Origin: Planctomycetota bacterium
GTDB lineage: Bacteria; Planctomycetota; UBA1135; JACQFD01
Assembly (NCBI GenBank): GCA_016792805.1
Contig: JAEUHX010000021.1
Span: forward strand, 39,968-103,967
Length of the DNA: 64,000 bases
Reading direction: 5' to 3'
In this document: positions 8,680 to 17,445 of the stretch, in pieces
Position numbering within the stretch: the first letter of the stretch is position 1
How the letters are laid out: each line of letters opens with the position of its first letter
Translations under genes and position numbers: made by a program
The notes under the pieces: model-generated
What the model was told of the DNA's origin: nothing
The model's database searches: none
Seen by the model: the letters and a program-made list of their open reading frames with translations, nothing else

Positions 8680-11600
8680 ATGGACGGCTTAAATTGGGGG
8701 CTCATCCGAAGCGGCGCGACGTTCGAGCGTCTCGTCCAGGTTCTGCTATGCACTGAAGACCCGACAATGGTCGTTTTCGGGAAGGCTGGTCCTGACGGCG
8801 GACAGGACGCAGTCTCTGGAGATCGGACTCATGCCTTTCAGGCGAAGTTCCACACCGATAATTCTATTTCGAGGGTTATTGTGGATGCGAAGAAGGAGGC
8901 CAGAAAAATACGCAAATTTAGAGAGGAGGATCACCGACGGCAGGAGCAATGGAAGCGCGTAACAAAGTGGGAGTTAGTCACAAATGTTCCATTTGGGGAG
9001 ACCGGCATTCGAAGGTGGCGAGAGGAGGTCGTCGAGCTCTTCCGTACAGAACTACAGATGGAGGCGCGCCTCTGCCACCAAGCACAACTCGAGCAGAGAG
9101 TATTGAAGCACCCAGAGATCGTTCGTGCCTTCTTCGAGAATCGGACTCGCGTGTTTCTGAGCGTGGGGGAAGCGATCGAAGAGGCTCAAAGAGAGCATGA
9201 ATCGGTGCTAGGCTGCGAGCAGATGCCATTTATGGGGCGAGACGAGGAGATACAACAATTTCGAGACTTCTTGAGAGGAGATAAGAGATGGCTCGTGGTG
9301 TCGGCGCGAGGTGGCGTGGGAAAAACTCGCCTCTTACTTGAGGCTGGCCTTGCTATCGCCTCCGAGGGCACCTGGGAAGTTCTTTGGGCCCAAGTAGATT
9401 CCCTGCTGGCTACTAAAGACTGGTTCGACGCAGTTCTCCCAGAGCGCCCGACGCTGCTCCTGATCGACGACCCTGACGATGATCGCCTCCTTCGTGTGTT
9501 GAAGGAGCAATCAGTGTCTCGGTTGTCGAGTTGGCGACTCGCCGTGGCAATTAGGCCGGCGATTCAGTCCGTGTCTCGATTCTTCCAGAGCTGGAGAGTC
9601 AGCCCGGAGGTTGAACATCGTCGATTGAAAGGACTTGCCAAGGCCGACGCCAAGACGCTTGTCGTCGGGCTCCTCAGGGCAAGCGTCGGAAAGGATTGGA
9701 GCGATTCCCGGATCGAGCGACTCGCTTTTGATCTGGCGGTCCGATTTCACGAGTATCCCCTATGGCTTGAAATCGCCGCTTTCGTTCACTCGAGAGAGCC
9801 CAATTCTACAGATCCTCTACTCAAGGAGAGCGACGTAGCCGCTCAGTACGTCACGGAGATACTCAAACCTCAACAGGGTGAGCCGGAGACAAGAATCGAC
9901 CAATACAGAGCGCTGCTACGCTGGATCGCCCTGCTTGGACCACTCAATCGAGAGGACAAAGATCAGGTCAACCTAATCGCCTCCCGCCTCACTGGCGTGA
10001 AAAGGTCAGCGATGTTCGACAGAATTGTTGAGCTTGTGGAGCGAGGTGCCCTTATTGAGCGAGGCGCCAGGTTACGCATCGTTGAGGTCAAGCCGGATCC
10101 CGTAAGAGATTTCATTCTGCAGGACTGGCTCATTCAGCAAAGCCGCATTGCACAGCGACTCGGACCGACAGAAGCCGGCAATGAACTCATTGAAGACATT
10201 TCGATTGCTCTCAGAGAAGGTCAAGTATCACGAGGTCTAACCTCCAAAGTGCTGGGCCTCGCGCGAGCCGATCTTGCGAATCGAGTCGACAACGGCCCCT
10301 TGATCCTTCTTCCCTCACTATTCAATCGGCTCTTAGAGAATATTCCAAACTTCGGTGCGCGCGCGAGAATCGCAACAATCAGCATACTAATTGACTTCGC
10401 TGAACTTGTACCAGAACTCTCGCTCAAGCTGAGTTCCACGCTTCGGCAGAATGCAGTGGAGACTGAGACGACGGAGGATCCATGGGAGAATGAGACCTAT
10501 GGGCAAGACCAGGTTATTTTGAGTCTCGCAAGTCTCGTTTCTCGCGCCTGCAGGGGAGCCGCGACAAAGGAGATGCGCTCCGACGCGATTCGTGAACTTT
10601 GCGCTGTCCTAGAAGCCGAGGAGGCGGTCTACGATAGGCATCCCGAGTTGCGCTCGAATAGCGGGCGACAGGCAGCTGTCGCCTTGAAGCACTGCCTCGG
10701 CGGCGGTCCCGAGTACTACGGCGACTTCGAGGAGGGCGTCCAACGCATTGCAAAAGAACTCCTTGCTAGATCCTCAAAGCCCCAACCCTCGCCTGGCCTG
10801 CTGAACGCCCTCCAATCAGTCCTACAACTTGCAACAGAGATCGAGCGCATGATGGAGTGGCAGGAAGGTCCGAGCTACGTTCATCAGCGAGTAGTTCATC
10901 AGCGAGTAGTTCATCTGACGAATAGTAAACAATGGGGAACGCGGAGTGAAATTCTGAAGGGCGTTCGCGCTGCGCTCGAGAATTCACAAACTCCAATCGA
11001 GACCAGGCTCACGCTGTGGAAGGTGCTGGCTGCAGCTCACGCCAACGCGAATCAATGTCGAAACATCGGTAGCGAAGACGAGTCGCGCGATCGCCAAGCT
11101 GAACTTCTCGAGCGCCTCAATTGGGCGGAAGAGGCTCTCAAGAGCGGGCCCAACAAAACCAAAAGGGAGCTTCGAGAACTCCAGGAAGCTAGGCAATTAT
11201 GGAAGTGGCACTTAAAATACGATGATGACAGGCGCCTCAAGGAGGCTGCCACCCGCATTGAGGCTGTGTACAGAGAGAACGAAGTGGCGGCCGAGTTCGA
11301 GTTGTTCGCGGGCGACCTTGGATGGAACAAATATCCCGAACTCGCAGCCCAAAAGGCACAGGAACTTGCCAGGTCCTCTGGAGACTCGATCGCCCAATTC
11401 GTTGAGCGTGGCCACCAGTTCTTTGGCGGGCCTAGGCCCGGCGTGGATAAATCACAAATCATTCGTGTTGCAGTCGAGCTCGGAAAGCTGGCACACGGGT
11501 CGCATCCCGTTCGCCAGCATGTTCAACAATGTCTTGCAAATCCGAGCCTTTCTTCGCACGCTCTGGAATTCACCTGTCCAATCGTTGCATCCTGGATCGA

Positions 11601-12747
11601 TGAGAAGCGCCTGCAAGGGCCTGAGCGCGGATTACGGGTTCTCAAGCGAGTGCGTCGCATCACCAAGTCAGACCGCACTACAATTAATGTGCTCTGGTGG
11701 CTGTACCGAAGTCCGCGAACCATCGGACCCAGAACCCATTGTTGGGAGGAGGTGAAGCTCCTTCGTGAATGCGAGTCGATGTTCCGGAAGGAGAAGGCAC
11801 TCCCCCATTTCGTTCGGCTTGTTGGCGGGACGATTCACACGGAATGGAACTGGGAAGAGCTGCGTGAACTAATTACGCGAATCATCGGCGAGCTCAATGG
11901 CTACGATCGCGATGTCGGGCTCCACATGCTCATTGAAGCTGGCTACTGGGCGCTCTCGACTGAGGAGTCGTATACCATTAGCTACCCTCAGGACCTGGGA
12001 CCGTGGCTCGTGGAGCAACTCTTACGAGGCTCGCGGGAGCCGAGTCGAGATGACCTTCGGCAACACATGCTTGAGACAATCCTTGCGAAGGTGGGGAGGC
12101 TGCCTTTGTCTTGGGTAGCAGATCAGGTCGCCAAGAGCGGAGCAGCAGAGAAGTTGCCACGACTACGCGAAATCACGGCTTTTCATGCGGGTGGACACGA
12201 CTACTCCGAGATTATCGAGGTTGTTACAGAAACATCGGCGAAGGACGAGAAGCTCAGTGAGGCCGCCGCGAGTCTTGTCGCGCTCATCCAGAAGGGTGAA
12301 CCCGAAGCTTGGGTCGTGTACGAACTTTTGGCTTCGATCGATCCGAAGGGATTCGTGGTCCCAGGAGTTGTTCATCATTTGCTCTCCGGGGATCTCAGGA
12401 TGCCTCACATCGAAGCGAGGCGGATTGCCCGCATCGGCGGCTACTACGAGCCAGGCAGCGCCCCATGGAGGCAGGTAGTGGCGGCCGCCGTCCGATTCGC
12501 TCAGGCAGCAATCCATGAGGAGAAAGTTGAGATCTATTCAGCTCTCCTCGACGCCCGTTCGAAGTCCTGGGTTGGACTGAGTGGCAAGGTCCCCGTGCAT
12601 GTTACAGAGTCCCTCGCTCGCGCCGAGAGATTGCTCGATGAGGAGCAAAATTCCGAGATCCGAGAGTTCCTCGCTTGGCACCTCGAAGTGATTCGAAGCG
12701 AGTATCGTTATTTTGAGGATCGGGCAACTGAGGACCACGAGCAATGA
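8680..12747 (+). CDS. Nuclease-STAND NTPase with long helical C-terminal region (Avs-like candidate defence protein)
   Basis: This 1355-residue protein begins with a restriction-endonuclease-like domain: Glu16, the GPDGGQD motif at 37-43 (Asp39/Asp43) and FQAKFH with Gln54-x-Lys56, as in Mrr/Cap4-type PD-(D/E)xK nucleases. A P-loop ATPase follows, with Walker A ARGGVGKT at 209-216 and Walker B TLLLIDDPDDD at 258-268. The arrangement resembles STAND ATPases. From about residue 350 to the end the protein is all-helical, charged and repeat-like, as in TPR/HEAT sensor regions. Known families with this order include antiviral STAND (Avs) proteins, in which the C-terminal region senses phage proteins and the N-terminal nuclease is the effector. 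The stop overlaps the next ATG (ATGA). The GC content looks lower than in neighbouring genes. Specific Avs type is not assigned. Confidence 0.8.
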   Translation: MDGLNWGLIRSGATFERLVQVLLCTEDPTMVVFGKAGPDGGQDAVSGDRTHAFQAKFHTDNSISRVIVDAKKEARKIRKFREEDHRRQEQWKRVTKWELVTNVPFGETGIRRWREEVVELFRTELQMEARLCHQAQLEQRVLKHPEIVRAFFENRTRVFLSVGEAIEEAQREHESVLGCEQMPFMGRDEEIQQFRDFLRGDKRWLVVSARGGVGKTRLLLEAGLAIASEGTWEVLWAQVDSLLATKDWFDAVLPERPTLLLIDDPDDDRLLRVLKEQSVSRLSSWRLAVAIRPAIQSVSRFFQSWRVSPEVEHRRLKGLAKADAKTLVVGLLRASVGKDWSDSRIERLAFDLAVRFHEYPLWLEIAAFVHSREPNSTDPLLKESDVAAQYVTEILKPQQGEPETRIDQYRALLRWIALLGPLNREDKDQVNLIASRLTGVKRSAMFDRIVELVERGALIERGARLRIVEVKPDPVRDFILQDWLIQQSRIAQRLGPTEAGNELIEDISIALREGQVSRGLTSKVLGLARADLANRVDNGPLILLPSLFNRLLENIPNFGARARIATISILIDFAELVPELSLKLSSTLRQNAVETETTEDPWENETYGQDQVILSLASLVSRACRGAATKEMRSDAIRELCAVLEAEEAVYDRHPELRSNSGRQAAVALKHCLGGGPEYYGDFEEGVQRIAKELLARSSKPQPSPGLLNALQSVLQLATEIERMMEWQEGPSYVHQRVVHQRVVHLTNSKQWGTRSEILKGVRAALENSQTPIETRLTLWKVLAAAHANANQCRNIGSEDESRDRQAELLERLNWAEEALKSGPNKTKRELRELQEARQLWKWHLKYDDDRRLKEAATRIEAVYRENEVAAEFELFAGDLGWNKYPELAAQKAQELARSSGDSIAQFVERGHQFFGGPRPGVDKSQIIRVAVELGKLAHGSHPVRQHVQQCLANPSLSSHALEFTCPIVASWIDEKRLQGPERGLRVLKRVRRITKSDRTTINVLWWLYRSPRTIGPRTHCWEEVKLLRECESMFRKEKALPHFVRLVGGTIHTEWNWEELRELITRIIGELNGYDRDVGLHMLIEAGYWALSTEESYTISYPQDLGPWLVEQLLRGSREPSRDDLRQHMLETILAKVGRLPLSWVADQVAKSGAAEKLPRLREITAFHAGGHDYSEIIEVVTETSAKDEKLSEAAASLVALIQKGEPEAWVVYELLASIDPKGFVVPGVVHHLLSGDLRMPHIEARRIARIGGYYEPGSAPWRQVVAAAVRFAQAAIHEEKVEIYSALLDARSKSWVGLSGKVPVHVTESLARAERLLDEEQNSEIREFLAWHLEVIRSEYRYFEDRATEDHEQ
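10879..10915 (+). repeat. In-frame 15-bp tandem repeat inside the STAND gene
   Basis: GTTCATCAGCGAGTA occurs twice in a row (10879-10893 and 10894-10908), followed by a partial third copy GTTCATC. It encodes VHQRV-VHQRV-VH within the helical region. It is a likely slippage site that changes length by five residues without shifting the frame. Confidence 0.85.
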
Positions 12748-13628
12748 GCGTCGGACTCAAAACGAAGCTTGAGGAGTGTGATCGCCTACTCAAAGAGGTC
12801 ACAAACTGGCTTAAGAAAGATGGCGGCACGTCCCATCAGTCCGGGAGCAAAGGCGACATCGTCGATCTCGGAGTTCGAATTGAAGATTTTTCCAAGGTCA
12901 TCCCACACCTGATAGCTCAACTCAGCATCCGGGAGAGTGGGCGTAAGTTGCTCGGCAAGATTTCAGAGTGTTCGTTTGAAGACGAGAAGAAAGAGATTCA
13001 TATGATCGACGCCGAATGTCGGATCAAGGTCGCCGAAGCTCGACATGTCGTTCTCTCCTCCTATCTTTCTACAGCATGCGCACTCGCCGATCGCATCGCG
13101 TTGTTCGCAGCAAATGCGTACTGCAAGAAATCTATCGATCAACTTAGTAAATCGCTCAATCTAGTAGGTTTTGTAAGCAATGGCAATGATTGCGACCTCT
13201 CCCACCCGATTTACACGCTTCTTCGAGGACAATATGGATATCCGATTGGATTCCTATATAAACTGAGGAATCGATTCGTACATGAACACTGTCAAGAATT
13301 CTTCAGGATTAACGTCCCATTCAAAATAAGAGAAGATAGCCTTCAGCTGATAGAATCCGAGTGCTCGACGGATCTCAAGATCAGATTCACTCAATGTCGG
13401 AATGAATTACCGCCCGACGCTAGGCGACAGTGCGATCTTCTGAGAATCCTCGATTGGTGTGTCGGTGAGGTCGACGACGTCTCTGGGATGCTTGCCATAT
13501 CGACGGCACATGCACTGCGCGGACTCATCGGCTCAGCTGGCGGGTATCTAGAATTCAAGTCCGAGCCGATGAAGGATCTTGGCGAAGAGAGCCGCCGCGG
13601 GTTGATCGGAAGCGACCCCGGAAGCTGA
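12744..13628 (+). CDS. HEPN-like protein of unknown family, partner of the STAND gene
   Basis: This 294-residue protein was not recognised as a named family. It is mainly helical. An N-terminal coiled-coil-like segment (KLEECDRLLKEVTNWLKK) precedes a central part containing LYKLRNRFVHEHCQEFF. Arg175-Asn176-x3-His180 fits the R-x4-6-H motif of HEPN RNases, with the usual polar residue after Arg. HEPN proteins often act as RNA-cleaving toxins in defence and toxin-antitoxin systems, but assignment here rests on the motif and helical context. It overlaps the upstream STAND stop by 4 nt and ends 5 bp from the convergent ftsK end. Locally AT-rich: 13141-13200 has 23 G/C in 60 bases against 40 in 60 at 14761-14820 in ftsK. 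Confidence 0.6.
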   Translation: MSVGLKTKLEECDRLLKEVTNWLKKDGGTSHQSGSKGDIVDLGVRIEDFSKVIPHLIAQLSIRESGRKLLGKISECSFEDEKKEIHMIDAECRIKVAEARHVVLSSYLSTACALADRIALFAANAYCKKSIDQLSKSLNLVGFVSNGNDCDLSHPIYTLLRGQYGYPIGFLYKLRNRFVHEHCQEFFRINVPFKIREDSLQLIESECSTDLKIRFTQCRNELPPDARRQCDLLRILDWCVGEVDDVSGMLAISTAHALRGLIGSAGGYLEFKSEPMKDLGEESRRGLIGSDPGS

Positions 13629-13633
13629 CTTTC

Positions 13634-16222
13634 TCAAGGAGCCGACGAGTCAGCTTCCGGCGCGGCGCCCATCGGCTTACCCTTTAGCGCGCCCTTCAGG
13701 ATGTCCTGCTTGCGCGCGGCCCATTCCTCGGGGGTCACCAGGATGCGGCGCACCTTGCTGCCCTCGTAGGCGGACACAATTCCAAGCGCAGCCATCGCGT
13801 CAATAATCCGCGTGGCGCGGTTGTAACCAATCGAGAAGGCGCGCTGCAGGTGGCTCGCAGCGGCGCGATTCGCCTGGAGCGTCTCCTCGACCGCGCGGTC
13901 GAAAAGTGCATCTTTGGCGCCGCTCTCGAAGCTCGCCTCGACAGGCGCCTCGCCATCGTCGCCGCCCGACTCGGGCGCATCTTTGATCTGCACCAATCGG
14001 ATGTCGTACTGCGGCTCCGCCAGCGAGCGCGCATGCTTCACGAGACGATCGATCTCTTCGTCGCCCACCCAGGTGCCCTGGGCTCGAATAAACTTATCGG
14101 TGCCCGGCGGCTTGTAGAGGAAATCGCCCTTGCCGAGCAGATCTTCCGCGCCGATCTGATCGAGGATGACGCGCGAGTCGTTGCCTTGCGCCGTCTGGAA
14201 CGCGATGCGCGTCGGCAGGTTGGCCTTGATGGTGCCTGTGATCACGTTCACAGAAGGACGCTGCGTCGCCAGGATCAGATGGATTCCGACCGCGCGCGAC
14301 TTTTGTGCGATTCGCGTGATGCGGTCCTCCATGTCCTTCTTGGCCTGCACCATGAGATCGTTCATCTCGTCGACAACGACGACCAGATACGGCAGCCGCA
14401 GGCGCGTCTCCTCGGGATCATAATTTTCGCCGAAGCGCTCCTTGAGCTCCCTCTTCGAGATAGCATTGAAGTCACTAATCTTCCGCACGCCCGCCTGCGC
14501 CAGCAGCGTGTAGCGCTCCTCCATCTCGGCGATCACCCAATCGAGCACGATCGGCACCTTGCGCGCCACCGTCACAATAGGGCACATGAGGTGCGGCACG
14601 CCGTCGTACTTCGCGAACTCCACCTGCTTCGGATCGACGAGGATGAGCTTCACCTCGTCGGGCGTGCGCGCCAGCAGCACCGAGCACAGAATGGCGTTCA
14701 AGCAAGCGCTCTTGCCGGATCCGGTCTGTCCGGCAATCAACAAATGCGGCATCTCGGTCACGTCTTCGACGACCGAGCGATTCATCACGTCGCGGCCGAG
14801 GTAGAGCGGCACTGCGGCCTTCACCTTGTTCGGCGGAGTCTCATCCAACAATTCCCGCAGGCGGACGAACTCGCGGCGCCCGTTCGGAATCTCCACACCG
14901 ACCGTCGACTTCCCCGGGATCGGATACACAAATCGGACGCCACCCGACTTGAGCCTGATCGCGAGGTCGTACCGGCGCGCCGTGAGCGTATTCACAGTGA
15001 CGCCTTCGCCGAGCTCCATCTCGAAGAGTGTGACGGCCGGGCCGCGCGACGCGCTCACGACTTTCACGTCGATGCCGAAGGAGCGCATGACCTGCTCAAT
15101 GCGCTCCGCCATCGCCTGCATCTCGTCGTTGGCATCCACGAGGCGCACTTTTTTGGCCTCATCCAACAATTTCGTTTCCGGCAGCTTGTACTCGGGCGCC
15201 GGGAACGGGAGCTTCGGCGACGGATCGTCTTTCTTCTTGCGGGGCGGCTTCGGGGCGGCGCTCTTCGGCGCGCCCGGCAGGCCGAGCCCTTCGCTGAACT
15301 CGCCGACGGGCTCCAGATCCGCCTCATCGTCGACGCCAGCGGCGCCCGATTTGTTGGATGCACTCGCAGCTTCGGCCTCCGCCTTCGAGCCGCCGCGCGG
15401 GAGGATCACCACACTTTCACTCTTGGGGGCGTCGGCCTTGCTGCCACTCGAGCTGTCGGACCCGCCGATCTCAAAGCGCGGCCGCTCCGGAGACGCGCCG
15501 CCGCTAGCGCCATCTGTAATTTTGATCTTCGGCGCCTTCGGCTTCCCACGCAGCGCGCCCGGCACCAGCGCCAGCAGCCGCGCTTTCCAGCCGTCGGCTT
15601 GACGGACTTCGACAGCGCGGTCGCGCGCCTCGCCGGCAGCCGCCTTCACACCGCGTGTCGCCTCCCGCAGAAGAGGCACAAATGCGAAGTCTGTCGCCAG
15701 CGTGAACGCGATGGCGCACAAGACAAAAAGCACCAAATAGGTGCCGAGGGAGCCGAGGGCCGCCGCGATCCGTGGCGTCAACGAGTGGCCGAGCAGCCCT
15801 CCGCCGATGTCGTCGCCCGCGCCGCCTCGGCGCAGCTCAAGAAACACGGCCGACCCGAAGGTCAAGACTCCGACGCCGAAGGCCTTCACCACCGCCGACT
15901 CGACGCGCCCACGCAGAAACAGTATCAACGACCAAACGGCCGCGAACAGGAGCGGCACGTAGGCCGCCTTGCCAAAAATCACAAATGCCGTACGCGCCAG
16001 CACCTGGCCAATCCAGCCGCAGACATTCTTGCCGGCGGCAGCCTGGCGATACTCCACGTCATAAGTGGCAAGCGCCGCCAGCAGGAAGACGCAGGCGCCG
16101 ATCGACACCAACGCCACGGCCTCGCGCATCCGGTGCGGAAGCTCCTCGGGAGTGGAAGCGCGCCGCGCCCCCGCGGCGTTCACCGGATTGTTGCTTTCGT
16201 TTTGTGCAACTGTCGTCGCCAT
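13634..16222 (-). CDS. ftsK: DNA translocase FtsK/SpoIIIE
   Basis: This 862-residue protein moves DNA at the septum during chromosome segregation. The N-terminal 190 residues hold about four membrane helices. A low-complexity Ala/Pro/Lys/Glu linker runs to about residue 330. The motor domain has Walker A AGQTGSGKSACLNA near residue 500 and Walker B LVVVVDEMNDLMVQ. The C-terminal gamma winged helix (RAFSIGYNRATRIIDAM) should read polar KOPS-like DNA signals and activate XerCD. ATG at 16222 (MATTVAQNES) lies 43 bp inside the end of coaB; M32 (MREAV) is an alternative start that would avoid the overlap. The much longer upstream open frame is a shadow of coaB. Confidence 0.93.
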   Translation of the reverse strand: MATTVAQNESNNPVNAAGARRASTPEELPHRMREAVALVSIGACVFLLAALATYDVEYRQAAAGKNVCGWIGQVLARTAFVIFGKAAYVPLLFAAVWSLILFLRGRVESAVVKAFGVGVLTFGSAVFLELRRGGAGDDIGGGLLGHSLTPRIAAALGSLGTYLVLFVLCAIAFTLATDFAFVPLLREATRGVKAAAGEARDRAVEVRQADGWKARLLALVPGALRGKPKAPKIKITDGASGGASPERPRFEIGGSDSSSGSKADAPKSESVVILPRGGSKAEAEAASASNKSGAAGVDDEADLEPVGEFSEGLGLPGAPKSAAPKPPRKKKDDPSPKLPFPAPEYKLPETKLLDEAKKVRLVDANDEMQAMAERIEQVMRSFGIDVKVVSASRGPAVTLFEMELGEGVTVNTLTARRYDLAIRLKSGGVRFVYPIPGKSTVGVEIPNGRREFVRLRELLDETPPNKVKAAVPLYLGRDVMNRSVVEDVTEMPHLLIAGQTGSGKSACLNAILCSVLLARTPDEVKLILVDPKQVEFAKYDGVPHLMCPIVTVARKVPIVLDWVIAEMEERYTLLAQAGVRKISDFNAISKRELKERFGENYDPEETRLRLPYLVVVVDEMNDLMVQAKKDMEDRITRIAQKSRAVGIHLILATQRPSVNVITGTIKANLPTRIAFQTAQGNDSRVILDQIGAEDLLGKGDFLYKPPGTDKFIRAQGTWVGDEEIDRLVKHARSLAEPQYDIRLVQIKDAPESGGDDGEAPVEASFESGAKDALFDRAVEETLQANRAAASHLQRAFSIGYNRATRIIDAMAALGIVSAYEGSKVRRILVTPEEWAARKQDILKGALKGKPMGAAPEADSSAP

Positions 16223-16884
16223 CGTTCGAGTGCGAGGGCGACGAGCTGCCCGCCGATGCGGGACTTTTCCGCTCGGATCGAGATCCGTTCGCCATCGCGA
16301 GCCAGCACGGTGACGTCCGCCCGGGTCGCATTCAACGCCGAAGGGCCGTTGAGGACGACGAAGTCGAGGTTCTTCTCCCGCAGCTTGAAAAGCGCATTGC
16401 GCACGCCGTCGGCCGCTTCGAGCGCGAATCCGACCAGGAGCTGCCGCTGGTGCTTGCGCTGGCCGCACTCCCACAAGATGTCGGGATTGGGCACGAGTTC
16501 GAGGACGAGCGCGCCGCCGCGCGCGGCGAGGTCGCGCTTCTTGAGCTTCCCTCGGACGAAGCGCGCCGGGCGGAAGTCGGAGACGGCCGCCACATGAAAT
16601 GCGAGGTCGCAGCCGCGGAACGCCGGCAGCGCCGCCGCCCGCATCTGCCGAGCCGTCTCGACGCGGTGCACCGTCAGCCGCGCCCCTCGGGGTGCCGGCG
16701 GCGGCGCGAGATCGACGGGACCCGTCACGAGGTCGACGTCGCAGCCAGCCGCCAACGCCGCCGCCGCCACGGCATAGCCCATGCGCCCGCTGGATCGATT
16801 GGTGAGGTAGCGAACGCGATCGATCGGCTCGCGCGTCGGCCCCGCCGTCACGAGCACGCGCGGCCGGCGCAGCGACGCACTCAC
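16180..16884 (-). CDS. coaB: Phosphopantothenate-cysteine ligase domain protein (CoaB), separate from CoaC
   Basis: This 234-residue protein corresponds to the C-terminal half of the usual bifunctional CoaBC (Dfp). It joins 4'-phosphopantothenate to cysteine using a nucleotide. Signatures are VLVTAGPTREPIDRVRYLTN, SSGRMGYAVAAAALAAG, HVAAVSDFRP, KLKK and LVGFALEA. It begins with GTG at 16884, which overlaps the coaC stop (GTGA), so the fusion seen in most bacteria is split here into two coupled genes. Its 3' end overlaps the ftsK start by 43 bp. Confidence 0.88.
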   Translation of the reverse strand: MSASLRRPRVLVTAGPTREPIDRVRYLTNRSSGRMGYAVAAAALAAGCDVDLVTGPVDLAPPPAPRGARLTVHRVETARQMRAAALPAFRGCDLAFHVAAVSDFRPARFVRGKLKKRDLAARGGALVLELVPNPDILWECGQRKHQRQLLVGFALEAADGVRNALFKLREKNLDFVVLNGPSALNATRADVTVLARDGERISIRAEKSRIGGQLVALALERWRRQLHKTKATIR

Positions 16885-17441
16885 GAAAGCCCGAGCTTCG
16901 CCCGCGCGAAGCTCACCAATGTGGCGGGCTCCACAAGCCGCCCCGAGCCGGGGACGCCGCAGGCGGTCCATCCCGCGTCGGGACCGAGGATCTCGTAGCC
17001 ATATCCGCGAAGCTTCTCGACGTTCGCGCGCACCGCCGGTGCCGCCCACATGTTGGGATTCATGGCGGGCGCGATCGCCTTCGGCGTGCGCGCATCCATC
17101 ACGAGGGCCGCCGTCGAAAGCAAATCATCGGCGAGACCGTTGGCGAGGCGCCCGAGGGTGCTGGCGGAGGCCGGGGCCACAAGAAACAAATCGGCCGTCT
17201 GCGCGAGGTCGATGTGGAGCATCGGTGACTCGGCGTCGTCGGCAAACTCCGTGACCGACGCCGGAATGCCGGTGATCGCGCGGAACAGTTGCGGGGCCAC
17301 GAGCTTCGCGGCCGATTCTGTGAGCACCGTGCGGACGGCGACTCCCATCTGAGTGAGCTTAGAGGCGACATCGCACGCTTTGTAGACGGCGACGCTGCCG
17401 CTCACGCCCAGAACCACACATTTCTTATCGCGGTAGACCAT
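16881..17441 (-). CDS. coaC: Phosphopantothenoylcysteine decarboxylase (CoaC), separate polypeptide
   Basis: This 186-residue flavoprotein of the HFCD family catalyses the decarboxylation step of coenzyme A synthesis. It shows the FMN-binding GVSGSVAVYKACDVASKL, the conserved His in MLHIDLAQ, the substrate motif PAMNPNMW and the Cys-containing GWTACGVPGSGRLVEP. ATG at 17441 follows the gmk stop by 4 bp. The open frame extends further upstream, but only in antisense-like Arg-rich sequence within gmk. The stop overlaps the coaB GTG. Confidence 0.92.
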   Translation of the reverse strand: MVYRDKKCVVLGVSGSVAVYKACDVASKLTQMGVAVRTVLTESAAKLVAPQLFRAITGIPASVTEFADDAESPMLHIDLAQTADLFLVAPASASTLGRLANGLADDLLSTAALVMDARTPKAIAPAMNPNMWAAPAVRANVEKLRGYGYEILGPDAGWTACGVPGSGRLVEPATLVSFARAKLGLS

Positions 17442-17445
17442 CGGC

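Noticed and set aside
13850..16597. 915-codon plus-strand open frame opposite ftsK
   Set aside because: Arg/His/Leu-rich without family motifs; it mirrors the codon bias of ftsK and coaB, whose motifs are clear.
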